53,610 nucleotides of DNA from an uncultured Bacilli bacterium (GCA_947624275.1 CANQJR010000003.1:1-53610); one strand, 5' to 3'. Counted from the stretch's first letter, positions 1 to 9,513 are shown. Notes: generated from the sequence alone by a model not told the origin. Numbers and translations are program-made.

Positions 1-400
<400 letters not shown>

Positions 401-415
401 TTATATTATTTTATA

Positions 416-1003
416 TTAATCAATTTTATTTACTTTAACAGAAGCTGGTCTAATGACACGCTCTTTTAAAGTATATCCTTTTATCAATACCTCTAATATG
501 GTATTGTCCGGTTTGGTCGGATCTTTATCAACTAACATTGCTTCGTGATAATTGTGATCAAACTCTTTACCGAGGCAATCTATTTCTTGAACGCCATATC
601 TCTTTAGAGTATCACTTAAACTGTTATAAATCATTTGAATGCCATCTAGAACTTTGGATAGATTGGCATCATCACTTCTTTGAAGTTTGAGTGCTCTTTC
701 AAAATTGTCTAGGATTGGTAAAATGTCTGAGATGATATCTTGATTGGCAAACTTTAAGCGATTGGCAACTTCTTCGTCTTTTCTCTTGCGATAATTGATC
801 GATTCAGCTTGCGCCAATTTCAATTTTTCTTCTAATTTAGCAATGTTATCCTTCAGTATTAATACTTCTTCACTCTCTTCAAAAGTGTCATCATTGATTT
901 CTTCTTGTTCACATTTTTGACACTTGTTCGGACAATTACATTTTTTTTCATCGCTAATAGGTTCTTTTTCACTATTAATATTTTTATCTTCCTTTTTTTT
1001 CAC
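416..1003 (-). CDS. grpE: Nucleotide exchange factor GrpE
   Basis: ORF 195 aa with GrpE-like coiled coil and C-terminal ...YHEAMLVDKD...VLIKGYTLKERVIRPASVKV; between hrcA and dnaK. Confidence 0.96.
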   Translation of the reverse strand: MKKKEDKNINSEKEPISDEKKCNCPNKCQKCEQEEINDDTFEESEEVLILKDNIAKLEEKLKLAQAESINYRKRKDEEVANRLKFANQDIISDILPILDNFERALKLQRSDDANLSKVLDGIQMIYNSLSDTLKRYGVQEIDCLGKEFDHNYHEAMLVDKDPTKPDNTILEVLIKGYTLKERVIRPASVKVNKID

Positions 1004-1015
1004 TATTCATTCTCC

Positions 1016-2008
1016 TTATCTCTCAATGTTCTCTTTAATAAATTCGAGTAAGCTAACAACGCGATCATATTCCATTCTTTTCGGACCGATGACAACGATC
1101 TTACCTTCTTCTTGACGCGTCTTATATCCAGTTTCGATGACGGTCATGTCATCATCGAGATCGTTTTCCTTGCCGATATAAATATTGATATCATTATTAT
1201 TACCTTTGATATTATCGACTAATTTGACCATGTTGTCGTCTTCTAGTTTTTCTAAAATCTGTCCTACTCTTTCAACGTTGTCAAACTCTTTATGTTTCAA
1301 GATGTTTCCTTTTCCAACGATATCAATATTTTTATTAGTGAAATTGTTGAAGACATTATAAAAAGCATTATAAAGTTTTTCGTGTTCTTCGACATAGTTG
1401 GCAATGATCGGTTTGATCTCATATTCCAGTTTTTGACTAACTTCATCAATCGGCGTACCGACGATTAAATTGTTGATCAAATTGACAGTTTTTTTGACAT
1501 CTTCGAGATCGACGTTTGGCAGTGAGATACTTTTGTGTTCAACACAACCCATGTCAGTGACGACGATGACGATTAAATTGTCATTGTCTAAAGGTATGAT
1601 GCTGATCTCTTTCAATTTGTTATCATGGGATGCTTCTCCCAATTTTATCGAAGTATAATTGGTCATTTCAGCAATCAATTTTAAACTTTCAGCTAGACAA
1701 TCGTTGAATTGTAATTGATTATTTCTAAAGATGATCTGCAATTTAAGCATGTCTTCTGCACTCATCTTTTTCAATTCCATTAAATTGTCGACGTAATAAC
1801 GGTAACCTTTTTCACTTGGAATGCGGCCACTTGAAGTATGCGTTTTCTCCAAGAGTCCCAACTCTTCTAGGGTTGCCATTTCGCTTCGAATCGTGGCACT
1901 GGAACAATTGAGTGTATCACATATTAAATTGGAACCGACAGGTTTAGCTAATCGCACGTATTCTTGAACAATTATTTTTAAAATTTCTTTTTGCCTATCA
2001 GTGATCAT
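1016..2008 (-). CDS. hrcA: Heat-inducible transcription repressor HrcA
   Basis: ORF 330 aa, N-terminal wHTH (SSATIRSEMATLEELGLLEKTHTSSGRIPSEKGYRYYVD) and C-term IGPKRMEYDRVVSLLEFI. Confidence 0.97.
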   Translation of the reverse strand: MITDRQKEILKIIVQEYVRLAKPVGSNLICDTLNCSSATIRSEMATLEELGLLEKTHTSSGRIPSEKGYRYYVDNLMELKKMSAEDMLKLQIIFRNNQLQFNDCLAESLKLIAEMTNYTSIKLGEASHDNKLKEISIIPLDNDNLIVIVVTDMGCVEHKSISLPNVDLEDVKKTVNLINNLIVGTPIDEVSQKLEYEIKPIIANYVEEHEKLYNAFYNVFNNFTNKNIDIVGKGNILKHKEFDNVERVGQILEKLEDDNMVKLVDNIKGNNNDINIYIGKENDLDDDMTVIETGYKTRQEEGKIVVIGPKRMEYDRVVSLLEFIKENIER

Positions 2009-2017
2009 ATAGACCTC

Positions 2018-2044
2018 CTAGCACTTATATTACCCAAGTGCTAA
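2018..2044 (-). promoter_or_regulatory. CIRCE operator 1 (HrcA binding site), proximal
   Basis: Minus strand TTAGCACTT-N9-AAGTGCTAG, 9-9-9 inverted repeat just upstream of the hrcA RBS. Confidence 0.93.
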
Positions 2045-2048
2045 TATC

Positions 2049-2077
2049 ATTATATTATTATCGTTAGCACTTGTCAA
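2049..2077 (-). promoter_or_regulatory. SigA-type promoter of hrcA-grpE-dnaK
   Basis: Minus strand TTGACA-N17-TATAAT (-35 at 2072-2077, -10 at 2049-2054). Confidence 0.9.
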
Positions 2078-2090
2078 CTTAAATTGCTAA
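2064..2090 (-). promoter_or_regulatory. CIRCE operator 2, distal, overlapping the -35
   Basis: Minus strand TTAGCAATT-N9-AAGTGCTAA, 9-9-9 inverted repeat with one mismatch. Confidence 0.85.
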
Positions 2091-2111
2091 ATTTAAACAT
2101 CTTTTTTTCGA

Positions 2112-2137
2112 CAAAAAAAAGAAGTGTTTCACTTCTT
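2112..2137 (-). terminator. Intrinsic terminator of YgjV-like gene
   Basis: Minus strand AAGAAGTG-AAA-CACTTCTT-TTTTTT; the TGA stop (2131-2129) is inside it. Confidence 0.85.
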
Positions 2138-2650
2138 AGATTTTTTTATGTCAAAACGATATATGGAAATGAGTGCTGAAATCAATTCAATGGTGCTATC
2201 AAGGACGCCGACATAAGCTTTGACGACGATGTTATAGATGATCCAGAGAATCGATGCAATGGCGGCGACGATGCGGTATAATCGCATATCTTCAGTATAT
2301 AGGGCTAAAAAGAAAATAATGCTGATGATCACTGGTAAAGTGCTCACTAGACCATTGTAAGTGACGAAACCAAAAATGACTACTAATGTCAAAAAGATGG
2401 CGGCCACATAGGGAGGACATTTCCTCTTCTTTTTGTTACACACATAAAAGATTAAAGATCTAGTTATGCCAAACAAACTATTATTTACGCCAGCATAGGC
2501 ATCCAACATTAAATATTCTAATGCATAAAACGCGTTGGCAAAGATTTGGGTTTTTAATACCTTTGATCTCTTTCTAAACTGCAGGCTTATGGTATAAGCC
2601 ACAAAAGCGATAAAAGCAAAAATTTGGGCAACAATAATTGTACTACTCAT
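2129..2650 (-). CDS. YgjV-like inner membrane protein
   Basis: 173 aa, multiple TM segments, YgjV-type pattern (QIFANAFYALEYLMLDAYAGV...ALYTEDMRLYRIVAA..LWIIYNI). Confidence 0.65.
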   Translation of the reverse strand: MSSTIIVAQIFAFIAFVAYTISLQFRKRSKVLKTQIFANAFYALEYLMLDAYAGVNNSLFGITRSLIFYVCNKKKRKCPPYVAAIFLTLVVIFGFVTYNGLVSTLPVIISIIFFLALYTEDMRLYRIVAAIASILWIIYNIVVKAYVGVLDSTIELISALISIYRFDIKKSKK

Positions 2651-3239
2651 CTATAACACCTAATTCTTTTAAATTATTAATGAAATCATTACTGATATTG
2701 TCAATGAATTCAAAGACTTCTTCCCTATTGATGACATTGAGTTCTTTTATTTCTGATTTATTAAGAATACATACGGTAGCTTTTGTTAAAGCATTTAATC
2801 CCTCGATAGAAATTTCTTTGATATCCGTTTTTAATTGATGAATTTCTTCGTCTAAAATAGAAATATCTAAATCGTATTTAGCAATTAGTGGCATGTTTAA
2901 ACTGTCGTAATCTTCATAAACTTCAGCATAAGACTTAATGTGGTTATCCTCATAAATGTCATAGCGGGTGATGAAACTGGTAAACCAATAATAATCAGTG
3001 TATAAATGACAATAATATCCCAAATTGTAAGCATTGTCTTTTAAAGCACTACAATATTTATCTAAAAATTTTTCTAATTGAGGAATATCGTCTTTTAAAA
3101 AGTGTGATTTTTCTTTGGTTTCTCCTAAATACTTAGTCGCATCTGGTGCTATACTTCCCAACAAAAATTCTTTTTCATCTAAATGTAAAACTTCATTGAC
3201 TTTTTTAGCTACGCACATGTGCATGATACTCGATGCCAT
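2643..3239 (-). CDS. Zinc-dependent phospholipase C-like / hydrolase-like protein
   Basis: N-term MASSIMHMCVAKKV...LLGSIAPDA, then HFLKDD...YNLGYYCHLYTDYYW typical of zinc-dependent phospholipase C-like proteins. Confidence 0.55.
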   Translation of the reverse strand: MASSIMHMCVAKKVNEVLHLDEKEFLLGSIAPDATKYLGETKEKSHFLKDDIPQLEKFLDKYCSALKDNAYNLGYYCHLYTDYYWFTSFITRYDIYEDNHIKSYAEVYEDYDSLNMPLIAKYDLDISILDEEIHQLKTDIKEISIEGLNALTKATVCILNKSEIKELNVINREEVFEFIDNISNDFINNLKELGVIDE

Positions 3240-3321
3240 ACTATCACCAGTATAATTATAACAAAAAAGTTCATTTTTTTCTCTTCTTAACCTAAAGTTT
3301 ACTTTTTTTGACAGGCTTTAT

Positions 3322-4074
3322 TCAGACATATTTTAAATATTTGATGACTAAATTATTATTTTTAGTATTTTTGATTATGCCAACAAATTTGTATTTGCCA
3401 TATTTTCTGACACTGAAGATGTCATTTTCTTTTAAGAGATGTGATCCTTTGACCAGCGGTTCATAATTCAGGAAGATCTCTTTATTTTTTATTTTCATCA
3501 TGACGTTGTTACGCGTCGTATTTATTATTTTGGCGATGATGACATCAATTCGCAAACTGGGAACGATAATTTCCTTTTCTTCATATTTATGGTGGTAATC
3601 CGCCAAATAATTCAATGGTCTTTCAATTAGTTCAATTGGACTATTTTTTATGTATAAAAAATTATTTTTAAAATAATCGTCAATCACCTTCAAAATAAAA
3701 ATATAATATTTGCCATCATCGACGACGATATCACCAAACATCTCATCAGTGATGTTCAATGAAAAAACAGTTCCTAAAATGTCTTGGTGGCGCAAAATGA
3801 TTTTGGTTTTTATTTCATATAAGATGACTTTTGGTGGGCTTTGATCGTATAAAATGACTTTATCACAATCCGAATAAACTTTAAAGACTTGATATTCCTC
3901 TTGGCGCAATTTGTTTTTGATGATGTGATAATCTTTGAAATCTAAGAAATAAGTGCTTTCACCACGTCTAATTTTATCAATGTTCTTTTTGATATTATAA
4001 ATACTATCACCACCAAATGACTTGATAATTTTCTCTATATTTATTATAACTTTTTGACTATTAAAGTCAACCAA
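3322..4074 (-). CDS. YlmH-like RNA-binding protein with C-terminal S4 domain
   Basis: C-term PSLRIDVIIAKIINTTRNNVMMKIKNKEIFLNYEPLVKGSHLLKENDIFSVRKYGKYKFVGI is S4/YlmH-like. Confidence 0.75.
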   Translation of the reverse strand: MVDFNSQKVIINIEKIIKSFGGDSIYNIKKNIDKIRRGESTYFLDFKDYHIIKNKLRQEEYQVFKVYSDCDKVILYDQSPPKVILYEIKTKIILRHQDILGTVFSLNITDEMFGDIVVDDGKYYIFILKVIDDYFKNNFLYIKNSPIELIERPLNYLADYHHKYEEKEIIVPSLRIDVIIAKIINTTRNNVMMKIKNKEIFLNYEPLVKGSHLLKENDIFSVRKYGKYKFVGIIKNTKNNNLVIKYLKYV

Positions 4075-4076
4075 AT

Positions 4077-4103
4077 GAAAAAGAGAGATCAGTTATCTCC
4101 CTC
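4077..4103 (-). terminator. Intrinsic terminator of spoIVB-like gene
   Basis: Minus strand GAGGGAGAT-AACTG-ATCTCTC-TTTTTC, TGA stop in the loop. Confidence 0.75.
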
Positions 4104-5075
4104 TTCTAACATAGTGGTTATAAAGATACCATATCCCATTTTATTGCGATTTTGGATGGCATGAGTGACTGCTCCTACCAGTTTATCATTTTGAACGATG
4201 GGACTACCACTCATTCCCTTGATGACACCATTAGTCTTTTTGAGTAAGACAGGATCAGTTATTTCAAATAAAATATTTTTAGTTGCAGTCTTTTTATCAA
4301 TTGAGACAATATTGATTTTAAATTTTTCTTTTTTATTTCCTTCAATCACTGTGTATATATAAGCTTCACCATTAGTTATTTCATCAATATTGGCCACTTC
4401 AATTGTATCTTTGTGATCATATATGCCATAATAAGTACCAAATATTCCTTTATCGGTATTTTCCCTTATATTTCCATAAGTTATATCTTCATTTAATTTA
4501 GCTTCTTTTTCGCCAGTCTTTTTGGATGTTGATTGATTAATTCCCGTTATCGTCGATGAAAATATTTTGCCATCTCTTATTTCGACTTTAGTACCGGAAT
4601 AACCTTCGACTATTTCATGTCCTAAAGCTCCATAAACCGATGTCGTTGGATCGACGTAAGTCAATGTTCCAATTCCCGTTACTTTATCTTTTACATAAAG
4701 TCCCGTTTTGTAGACACCACTTTCATCTAATTCAACTTCTAGTGTAGTTTTAATTTTTTTATTATTTCTTTTCAAAGTCAAAGCAATATTTTTATCTTTT
4801 AAATAGGTATTCATCGCCTTGATCATCTCATCGATCGTCTCAACTTTTTTATCACCGACTTGGATGATGCGGTCACCAATTTGAATATCCGTCGTCTTAT
4901 CGATATTTTGTCCATTGATTTGGTAAAAACCGACGACAATGATACCATCTGATGCGATTTCTATTCCGACATTTTCGCCACCTAAAATAACTTTATTAGA
5001 ATAGGCAATTGCGGAATTAGGTATAATTAATAACCATATTGTTAAGAATATTAGTAGTTTATTTTTTATTTTCAT
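4089..5075 (-). CDS. spoIVB: SpoIVB-like serine peptidase (MEROPS S55) with PDZ domain
   Basis: Signal/TM N-term, PDZ-like DIQIGDRIIQVGDKKVETIDEMI, YGALGHEIVEG, and GMSGSPIVQNDKLVGAVTHA catalytic motif. Confidence 0.85.
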   Translation of the reverse strand: MKIKNKLLIFLTIWLLIIPNSAIAYSNKVILGGENVGIEIASDGIIVVGFYQINGQNIDKTTDIQIGDRIIQVGDKKVETIDEMIKAMNTYLKDKNIALTLKRNNKKIKTTLEVELDESGVYKTGLYVKDKVTGIGTLTYVDPTTSVYGALGHEIVEGYSGTKVEIRDGKIFSSTITGINQSTSKKTGEKEAKLNEDITYGNIRENTDKGIFGTYYGIYDHKDTIEVANIDEITNGEAYIYTVIEGNKKEKFKINIVSIDKKTATKNILFEITDPVLLKKTNGVIKGMSGSPIVQNDKLVGAVTHAIQNRNKMGYGIFITTMLEEGDN

Positions 5076-5146
5076 AACTCATCTCCTTTTTTAAAATAAA
5101 ACTACATTATTATTTTTAGCACAAAAAAAATTACCATAACTGGTAA

Positions 5147-5404
5147 TTAATTCTTTATGCCACGAAAGTCGTTATGAATCATATTCTGACCTTGAGAGTT
5201 CATGACTTGTTTGGCAGGTCCACTATTATCTTTATGCAAATGATCAAATGGATTATCAGGTTTAGGCATATTGTTTTGCGGATGAAAATTATTATTGATG
5301 CCATTATTTGGATTCATGTTGGTATTTGGCATGTGCATATTGTTTAAATTGGCATTAGTATTTTTAAAAGTATTGTTATTAATATTATTAAAGTTGTTGA
5401 ACAT
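5147..5404 (-). CDS. Asn-rich low-complexity small protein
   Basis: 85 aa ORF, 28 Asn by count, good RBS (AGGAGG) upstream, followed by a hairpin plus U-tract. Confidence 0.65.
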   Translation of the reverse strand: MFNNFNNINNNTFKNTNANLNNMHMPNTNMNPNNGINNNFHPQNNMPKPDNPFDHLHKDNSGPAKQVMNSQGQNMIHNDFRGIKN

Positions 5405-5486
5405 AAAGATCCTCCTACTTCTGTATCCATTATATCACATCATGATTTAATAAATATCAAAGCGCTTATTACTTTACTATTTTTGA

Positions 5487-5510
5487 CAAAAAAAAGAAGA
5501 TTATTCTTCT
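5487..5510 (-). terminator. Intrinsic terminator of xseB with stop codon in loop
   Basis: Minus strand AGAAGA-ATAA-TCTTCT-TTTTTT; TAA stop is in the 4-nt loop. Confidence 0.8.
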
Positions 5511-5731
5511 TCTATTTGAAAATTGCTAAGACTTCCATCAGCATTTAAAATTTTATTGACGTTTTCTTCAGCATTTTTCAATTTTTCATCACATTTTTTA
5601 GCAATGGTCATAGCTTCCGTAAACTTGTTAATCGCATCGTCCAATGGTACATTACCACTTTCTAGGTCTTTTACGATCGTTTCCAATTTGTTCAAATTTT
5701 CTTCAAAAGTCATTTCTTGTTCTTTAGCCAT
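5501..5731 (-). CDS. xseB: Exodeoxyribonuclease VII small subunit
   Basis: 76 aa, FEENLNKLETIVKDLESGNVPLDDAINKFTEAMTIAKKCDEKLKNAEENV. Confidence 0.97.
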   Translation of the reverse strand: MAKEQEMTFEENLNKLETIVKDLESGNVPLDDAINKFTEAMTIAKKCDEKLKNAEENVNKILNADGSLSNFQIEEE

Positions 5732-5739
5732 ATTTCCTC

Positions 5740-7059
5740 CTATACAACTTTAGTATTTATTTTACCATCGACTAATTCAATTTCTAGTCGATCATCTTTT
5801 TTAATCTTTTTTATGCTCGAGAGAACTCGATCATTTTGGCGCACGATGGCATAACCTCTTTTGATCGTTGCCAAGGGATTCAAAGTCTCCAGTTTGTTGA
5901 GCAACAATACATATTTATTGGTGTTCGCATTTAGATTGTTTTTGATGTCTTGTTCTAATGATTGAATCAATTTGTTTAAGTGTTCTTTTTTATCTTTATA
6001 CAATAGAAGCGGATTGTTCAAAATGTAATTATCCTTCAAATTGTTTAGACGACTTCGATTGTTATTGATGATATTGATTATATTTATCTGTAATCGTTCT
6101 AATAAGTTATCAAATTTTTGTTCTGTCGTCTCATAGATGTTCAAAGGATTTTTTAAAACATAACTATTTTTTAAATTTTCTAAACGTTTTTGATAGAACT
6201 CAATGATGTTAGAAATACTCTTGTTCAAACGAATATAGATCTGATTTAAATAGTTATAGAAATCAGCCATGTTGGGAACGGCCATTTCCGCAGCTCCTGT
6301 CGGTGTTGGAGCTCGTAAATCGCTGACAAAATCACAGATGGTATAGTCAATTTCATGGCCGACAGCTGATATGACTGGGACTTGTAAATCATAAATAGCA
6401 CGCGCGACTATTTCTTCGTTAAAACACCAAAGATCTTCTATGGAACCGCCACCACGACCAACGATCAATAAGTCGAGATCAAACTTTTTAGTCAGCTCGA
6501 TATTGCGAACGATATCTTCTGCGGCTTCTTTTCCTTGGACTAAACTTGGGAAGAGAATGGTCTCGGCGATGGGCCAACGCCTTTTAATCGTCGACAATAT
6601 GTCTTTAATAGCTGCGCCAGTCGGTGCGGTGATGATACCAATTCTTTTGGGCATTTTAGGGATTGGTTTTTTATGCTTTGGATCAAATAATCCTTCTAGT
6701 TCTAATTTCTTCTTCAATTTTTCAAATTCGATATATAAATTTCCAATTCCGTCTTCAATCATTTCGGTAACGTATATTTGATAATTTCCCGTGGCCTCAT
6801 AAACGCTAACTTTGCCCATTACTAGTACTTTGCAGCCATCAGTAGGTACAAATTTTAGTTTAGAAGCATTCCCTGAAAACATGATGGCATTGATGCGCGT
6901 ATTTTCATCTTTGAGCGTAAAATATAAGTGACCACGACTATGCGATTTAAAATTGGATATCTCTCCTTTTAGACAGATGTGATTTAAATTGCTATCGTTA
7001 TCCATTTTATATTTTATATAACGAGTCAATTGAGTAACAGTAATATAATTATCTTGCAT
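5740..7059 (-). CDS. xseA: Exodeoxyribonuclease VII large subunit
   Basis: OB-fold N-term (CLKGEISNFKSHSRGHLYFTLKDE), IGIITAPTGAAIKDIL, VGRGGGSIEDLWCFNEE; start moved to MQDNYITVTQL. Confidence 0.96.
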   Translation of the reverse strand: MQDNYITVTQLTRYIKYKMDNDSNLNHICLKGEISNFKSHSRGHLYFTLKDENTRINAIMFSGNASKLKFVPTDGCKVLVMGKVSVYEATGNYQIYVTEMIEDGIGNLYIEFEKLKKKLELEGLFDPKHKKPIPKMPKRIGIITAPTGAAIKDILSTIKRRWPIAETILFPSLVQGKEAAEDIVRNIELTKKFDLDLLIVGRGGGSIEDLWCFNEEIVARAIYDLQVPVISAVGHEIDYTICDFVSDLRAPTPTGAAEMAVPNMADFYNYLNQIYIRLNKSISNIIEFYQKRLENLKNSYVLKNPLNIYETTEQKFDNLLERLQINIINIINNNRSRLNNLKDNYILNNPLLLYKDKKEHLNKLIQSLEQDIKNNLNANTNKYVLLLNKLETLNPLATIKRGYAIVRQNDRVLSSIKKIKKDDRLEIELVDGKINTKVV

Positions 7060-7459
7060 CTTCTTCCTCGCTATGAAAAATTTTGTCCAAAGTCGCATTG
7101 ATCATTTTAGTGACCTTTTCATCACTATATTTTTTAGATAACTCAATGGCTTCATTAATGGATACGACACTTGGCGTTTCAGTATAGACGAGTTCATAAA
7201 TGCCAATTGACAAAATGGCTTTATCAACTTTGGATAAGCGATCGATATCCCAATCGACTAGATATTTATTGGCGAGCTGTGATATTTCTTTTTGATTTTT
7301 AATGACACCATTGACCAATTCGTTGACAAAATCATTTTCTAACTCTAATAGGTCTTTGATGATTTTGGATGAGTCATATTCGACATCACTACTTTCATAG
7401 ATATAGATTTGATAAAGCGCTTTCATGGCTATTTCACGCAATTCACTTCGGTTTTTCAT
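7049..7459 (-). CDS. nusB: Transcription antitermination factor NusB
   Basis: MKNRSELREIAMKALYQ...VDKAILSIGIYELVYTETPSVVSINEAIELSKKYSDEKVTKMINATLDKI; RBS GGTGAT. Confidence 0.96.
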   Translation of the reverse strand: MKNRSELREIAMKALYQIYIYESSDVEYDSSKIIKDLLELENDFVNELVNGVIKNQKEISQLANKYLVDWDIDRLSKVDKAILSIGIYELVYTETPSVVSINEAIELSKKYSDEKVTKMINATLDKIFHSEEEDAR

Positions 7460-7489
7460 AATATCACCTAGAAAAAATTTTATCACAAA

Positions 7490-7527
7490 AAAAAGATAAA
7501 GTCATTATTAACTTATCTTTTATTAAA
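7490..7527 (-). terminator. Intrinsic terminator downstream of obgE
   Basis: Minus strand AAAGATAAG...CTTTATCTTTTTTTT hairpin plus U-tract. Confidence 0.7.
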
Positions 7528-7547
7528 ACAAAATATCATTGATCATT

Positions 7548-8825
7548 TTATTTGAATTCGAAATCAAAATCGAGAATGCGGACGATATCGCCTTCTTTTG
7601 CACCAAGTTCAATCAATTTATCATCAATACCCATTTTTCTAATTTTTCGAGCGAATCGATTGATGCTTTCATCAGTATTAAATTTGGTCATTTTAAATAA
7701 CTTCTCTACTTCATCGCCTTTGATTATCCAAACGTTATCTTCTTTTTCAATCGTATAGGCTTCTTCTTTTTTAAATTTGTACAAGACGTGAGATTCAAAG
7801 GCCTCGTCTTCAAACAGTGGCGTTGTTGGAATGGTGTCTAGTAGATCAGCGAGATAGTCGATAACCTCATCTAAACCTTCATTGGCGATGGCACTAACTT
7901 CAAATATTTTTATATCTTTATCTTTAATTTTACTCTTAAAATTTTTTAAGTTGTCCTTTGAGACATCTTGATCCATTTTATTGGCAATGATGATTTGTGG
8001 TTTTTTTAAGATGTTCGCATTAAACTCTTGCAATTCTTTATTAATGGTCAAATAGTCCTCATATGGATCTCTTCCTTCAAAGGCACTCATATCGATTACA
8101 TGCGCAATCACTCTAGTTCTTTCGATATGTCTTAAAAAGCGATCTCCCAATCCTTCACCACGACTTGCTCCTTCAATTAGACCTGGCAAGTCAGCAAGAA
8201 CAAAACTCTTTCCACTACGACTTCGACAAACTCCTAAATTGGGAACGATCGTCGTGAAGTGGTAGGCAGCGATTTTAGGACGCGCTTTACTGACACAAGA
8301 GATGATGGTACTTTTACCCACACTTGGCATTCCCACTAAACCGACATCAGCCATTAACTTCAACTCGACTTTTAGTTCACGCTCTTCACCTGGTTCACCA
8401 TTTTCCGCAAAGTTAGGAGCGGGATTGCTTTGAGTTTTGAAGGCTGTATTACCTCTTCCACCACGACCACCATGAGCTACTATTACTTCATCATTTTTAT
8501 TTTTTAAATCGGCGATGATCAAGTCGGTATCAATATCGGTGATCACTGTACCTTGAGGTACTTTAATGACGATGTCTTCAGCATTGGCACCATTTTGATT
8601 CTTACCGCGACCATTCTCCCCCTTGTCACCTTTAATCGTCTTCATATAGCGCAAATCGATTAGAGTGTGGAGTCCTTCATCGACGACGAATTTGATGTTT
8701 GCGCCTCTTCCGCCATTACCACCATAAGGACCGCCCATCGGTATGTATTTTTCGCGTCTAAAAGCAAGGCAACCATCACCACCACGACCAGCAATCACCT
8801 TTATTTTGGCCTCATCTACAAACAT
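7548..8825 (-). CDS. obgE: GTPase Obg/CgtA
   Basis: Obg Gly-rich fold (AGRGGDGCLAFRREKYIPMGGPYGGNGGRG) plus G domain GMPSVGKST, DLPGLIEGA, NKMD and C-terminal OCT domain. Confidence 0.98.
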   Translation of the reverse strand: MFVDEAKIKVIAGRGGDGCLAFRREKYIPMGGPYGGNGGRGANIKFVVDEGLHTLIDLRYMKTIKGDKGENGRGKNQNGANAEDIVIKVPQGTVITDIDTDLIIADLKNKNDEVIVAHGGRGGRGNTAFKTQSNPAPNFAENGEPGEERELKVELKLMADVGLVGMPSVGKSTIISCVSKARPKIAAYHFTTIVPNLGVCRSRSGKSFVLADLPGLIEGASRGEGLGDRFLRHIERTRVIAHVIDMSAFEGRDPYEDYLTINKELQEFNANILKKPQIIIANKMDQDVSKDNLKNFKSKIKDKDIKIFEVSAIANEGLDEVIDYLADLLDTIPTTPLFEDEAFESHVLYKFKKEEAYTIEKEDNVWIIKGDEVEKLFKMTKFNTDESINRFARKIRKMGIDDKLIELGAKEGDIVRILDFDFEFK

Positions 8826-8884
8826 ATCATTCACCTCCATCAAATCGAGTATATTTTATCACATTATTTATTTCTTATCAAATA

Positions 8885-8912
8885 AAAAAAAGAGATTTAA
8901 CTCTTTCCATTA
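8885..8912 (-). terminator. Intrinsic terminator of the rplU-prp-rpmA operon
   Basis: Minus strand AAAGAG-TTAAAT-CTCTTTTTTTT directly after the rpmA TAA. Confidence 0.75.
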
Positions 8913-9200
8913 TTCAGCTACTGGATAACAACTGACTTGTGTCTTATCTTTTCCTACGCGTTCATATTTAACGACACCAGTTACAGTTGTAAATAAAGTA
9001 TCATCACTGCCACGTTTAACATTGACACCTGGGAAAATCTTTGTTCCTCTTTGACGATATAGAATAGAACCAGCTGTAGCAGTTTGACCATCACTAATTT
9101 TAGCTCCAAGACGACGTCCAGCAGAATCACGTCCGTTGGATGTAGAACCTTGTCCTTTATGGTGAGCGAATAATTGTATATTTAATCTTAAAAAGTTCAT
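8910..9200 (-). CDS. rpmA: 50S ribosomal protein L27 (with Prp-cleavable N-terminal extension)
   Basis: [44 protein letters not shown] matches the Firmicutes L27 propeptide. Confidence 0.98.
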   Translation of the reverse strand: MNFLRLNIQLFAHHKGQGSTSNGRDSAGRRLGAKISDGQTATAGSILYRQRGTKIFPGVNVKRGSDDTLFTTVTGVVKYERVGKDKTQVSCYPVAE

Positions 9201-9511
9201 TATTCTTCCTCCTCTATCTCGATATTATCAGGATAATCCTCATTTAACTCTCTCAATAAATTGATCATATTGTTAATGAGATTATCTACAATTTCATTAT
9301 TTTCTTTTATCACAATTTCAAAATCATCTTTTTTTTCTGAATAACTTAGATAATTCTTATCAAACATAAGAATAGCATTTACTGTAGTCGTAACAATGCT
9401 TGACACACTACTACAAACGATATCTTTACCATATTGATCGTAATCAGCATGCCCTAAAACATCAACTTTAATAATATTATTATCTTTTTTTGATACGAGT
9501 ACTCTAATCAT
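9200..9511 (-). CDS. prp: Ribosomal-processing cysteine protease Prp (YsxB)
   Basis: 103 aa between rplU and rpm[24 protein letters not shown] catalytic His/Cys motif. Confidence 0.95.
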   Translation of the reverse strand: MIRVLVSKKDNNIIKVDVLGHADYDQYGKDIVCSSVSSIVTTTVNAILMFDKNYLSYSEKKDDFEIVIKENNEIVDNLINNMINLLRELNEDYPDNIEIEEEE

Positions 9512-9513
9512 GA

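Noticed and set aside
6440-6781. Plus-strand ORF 113 aa
   Set aside because: Antisense to xseA; composition is that of a shadow frame
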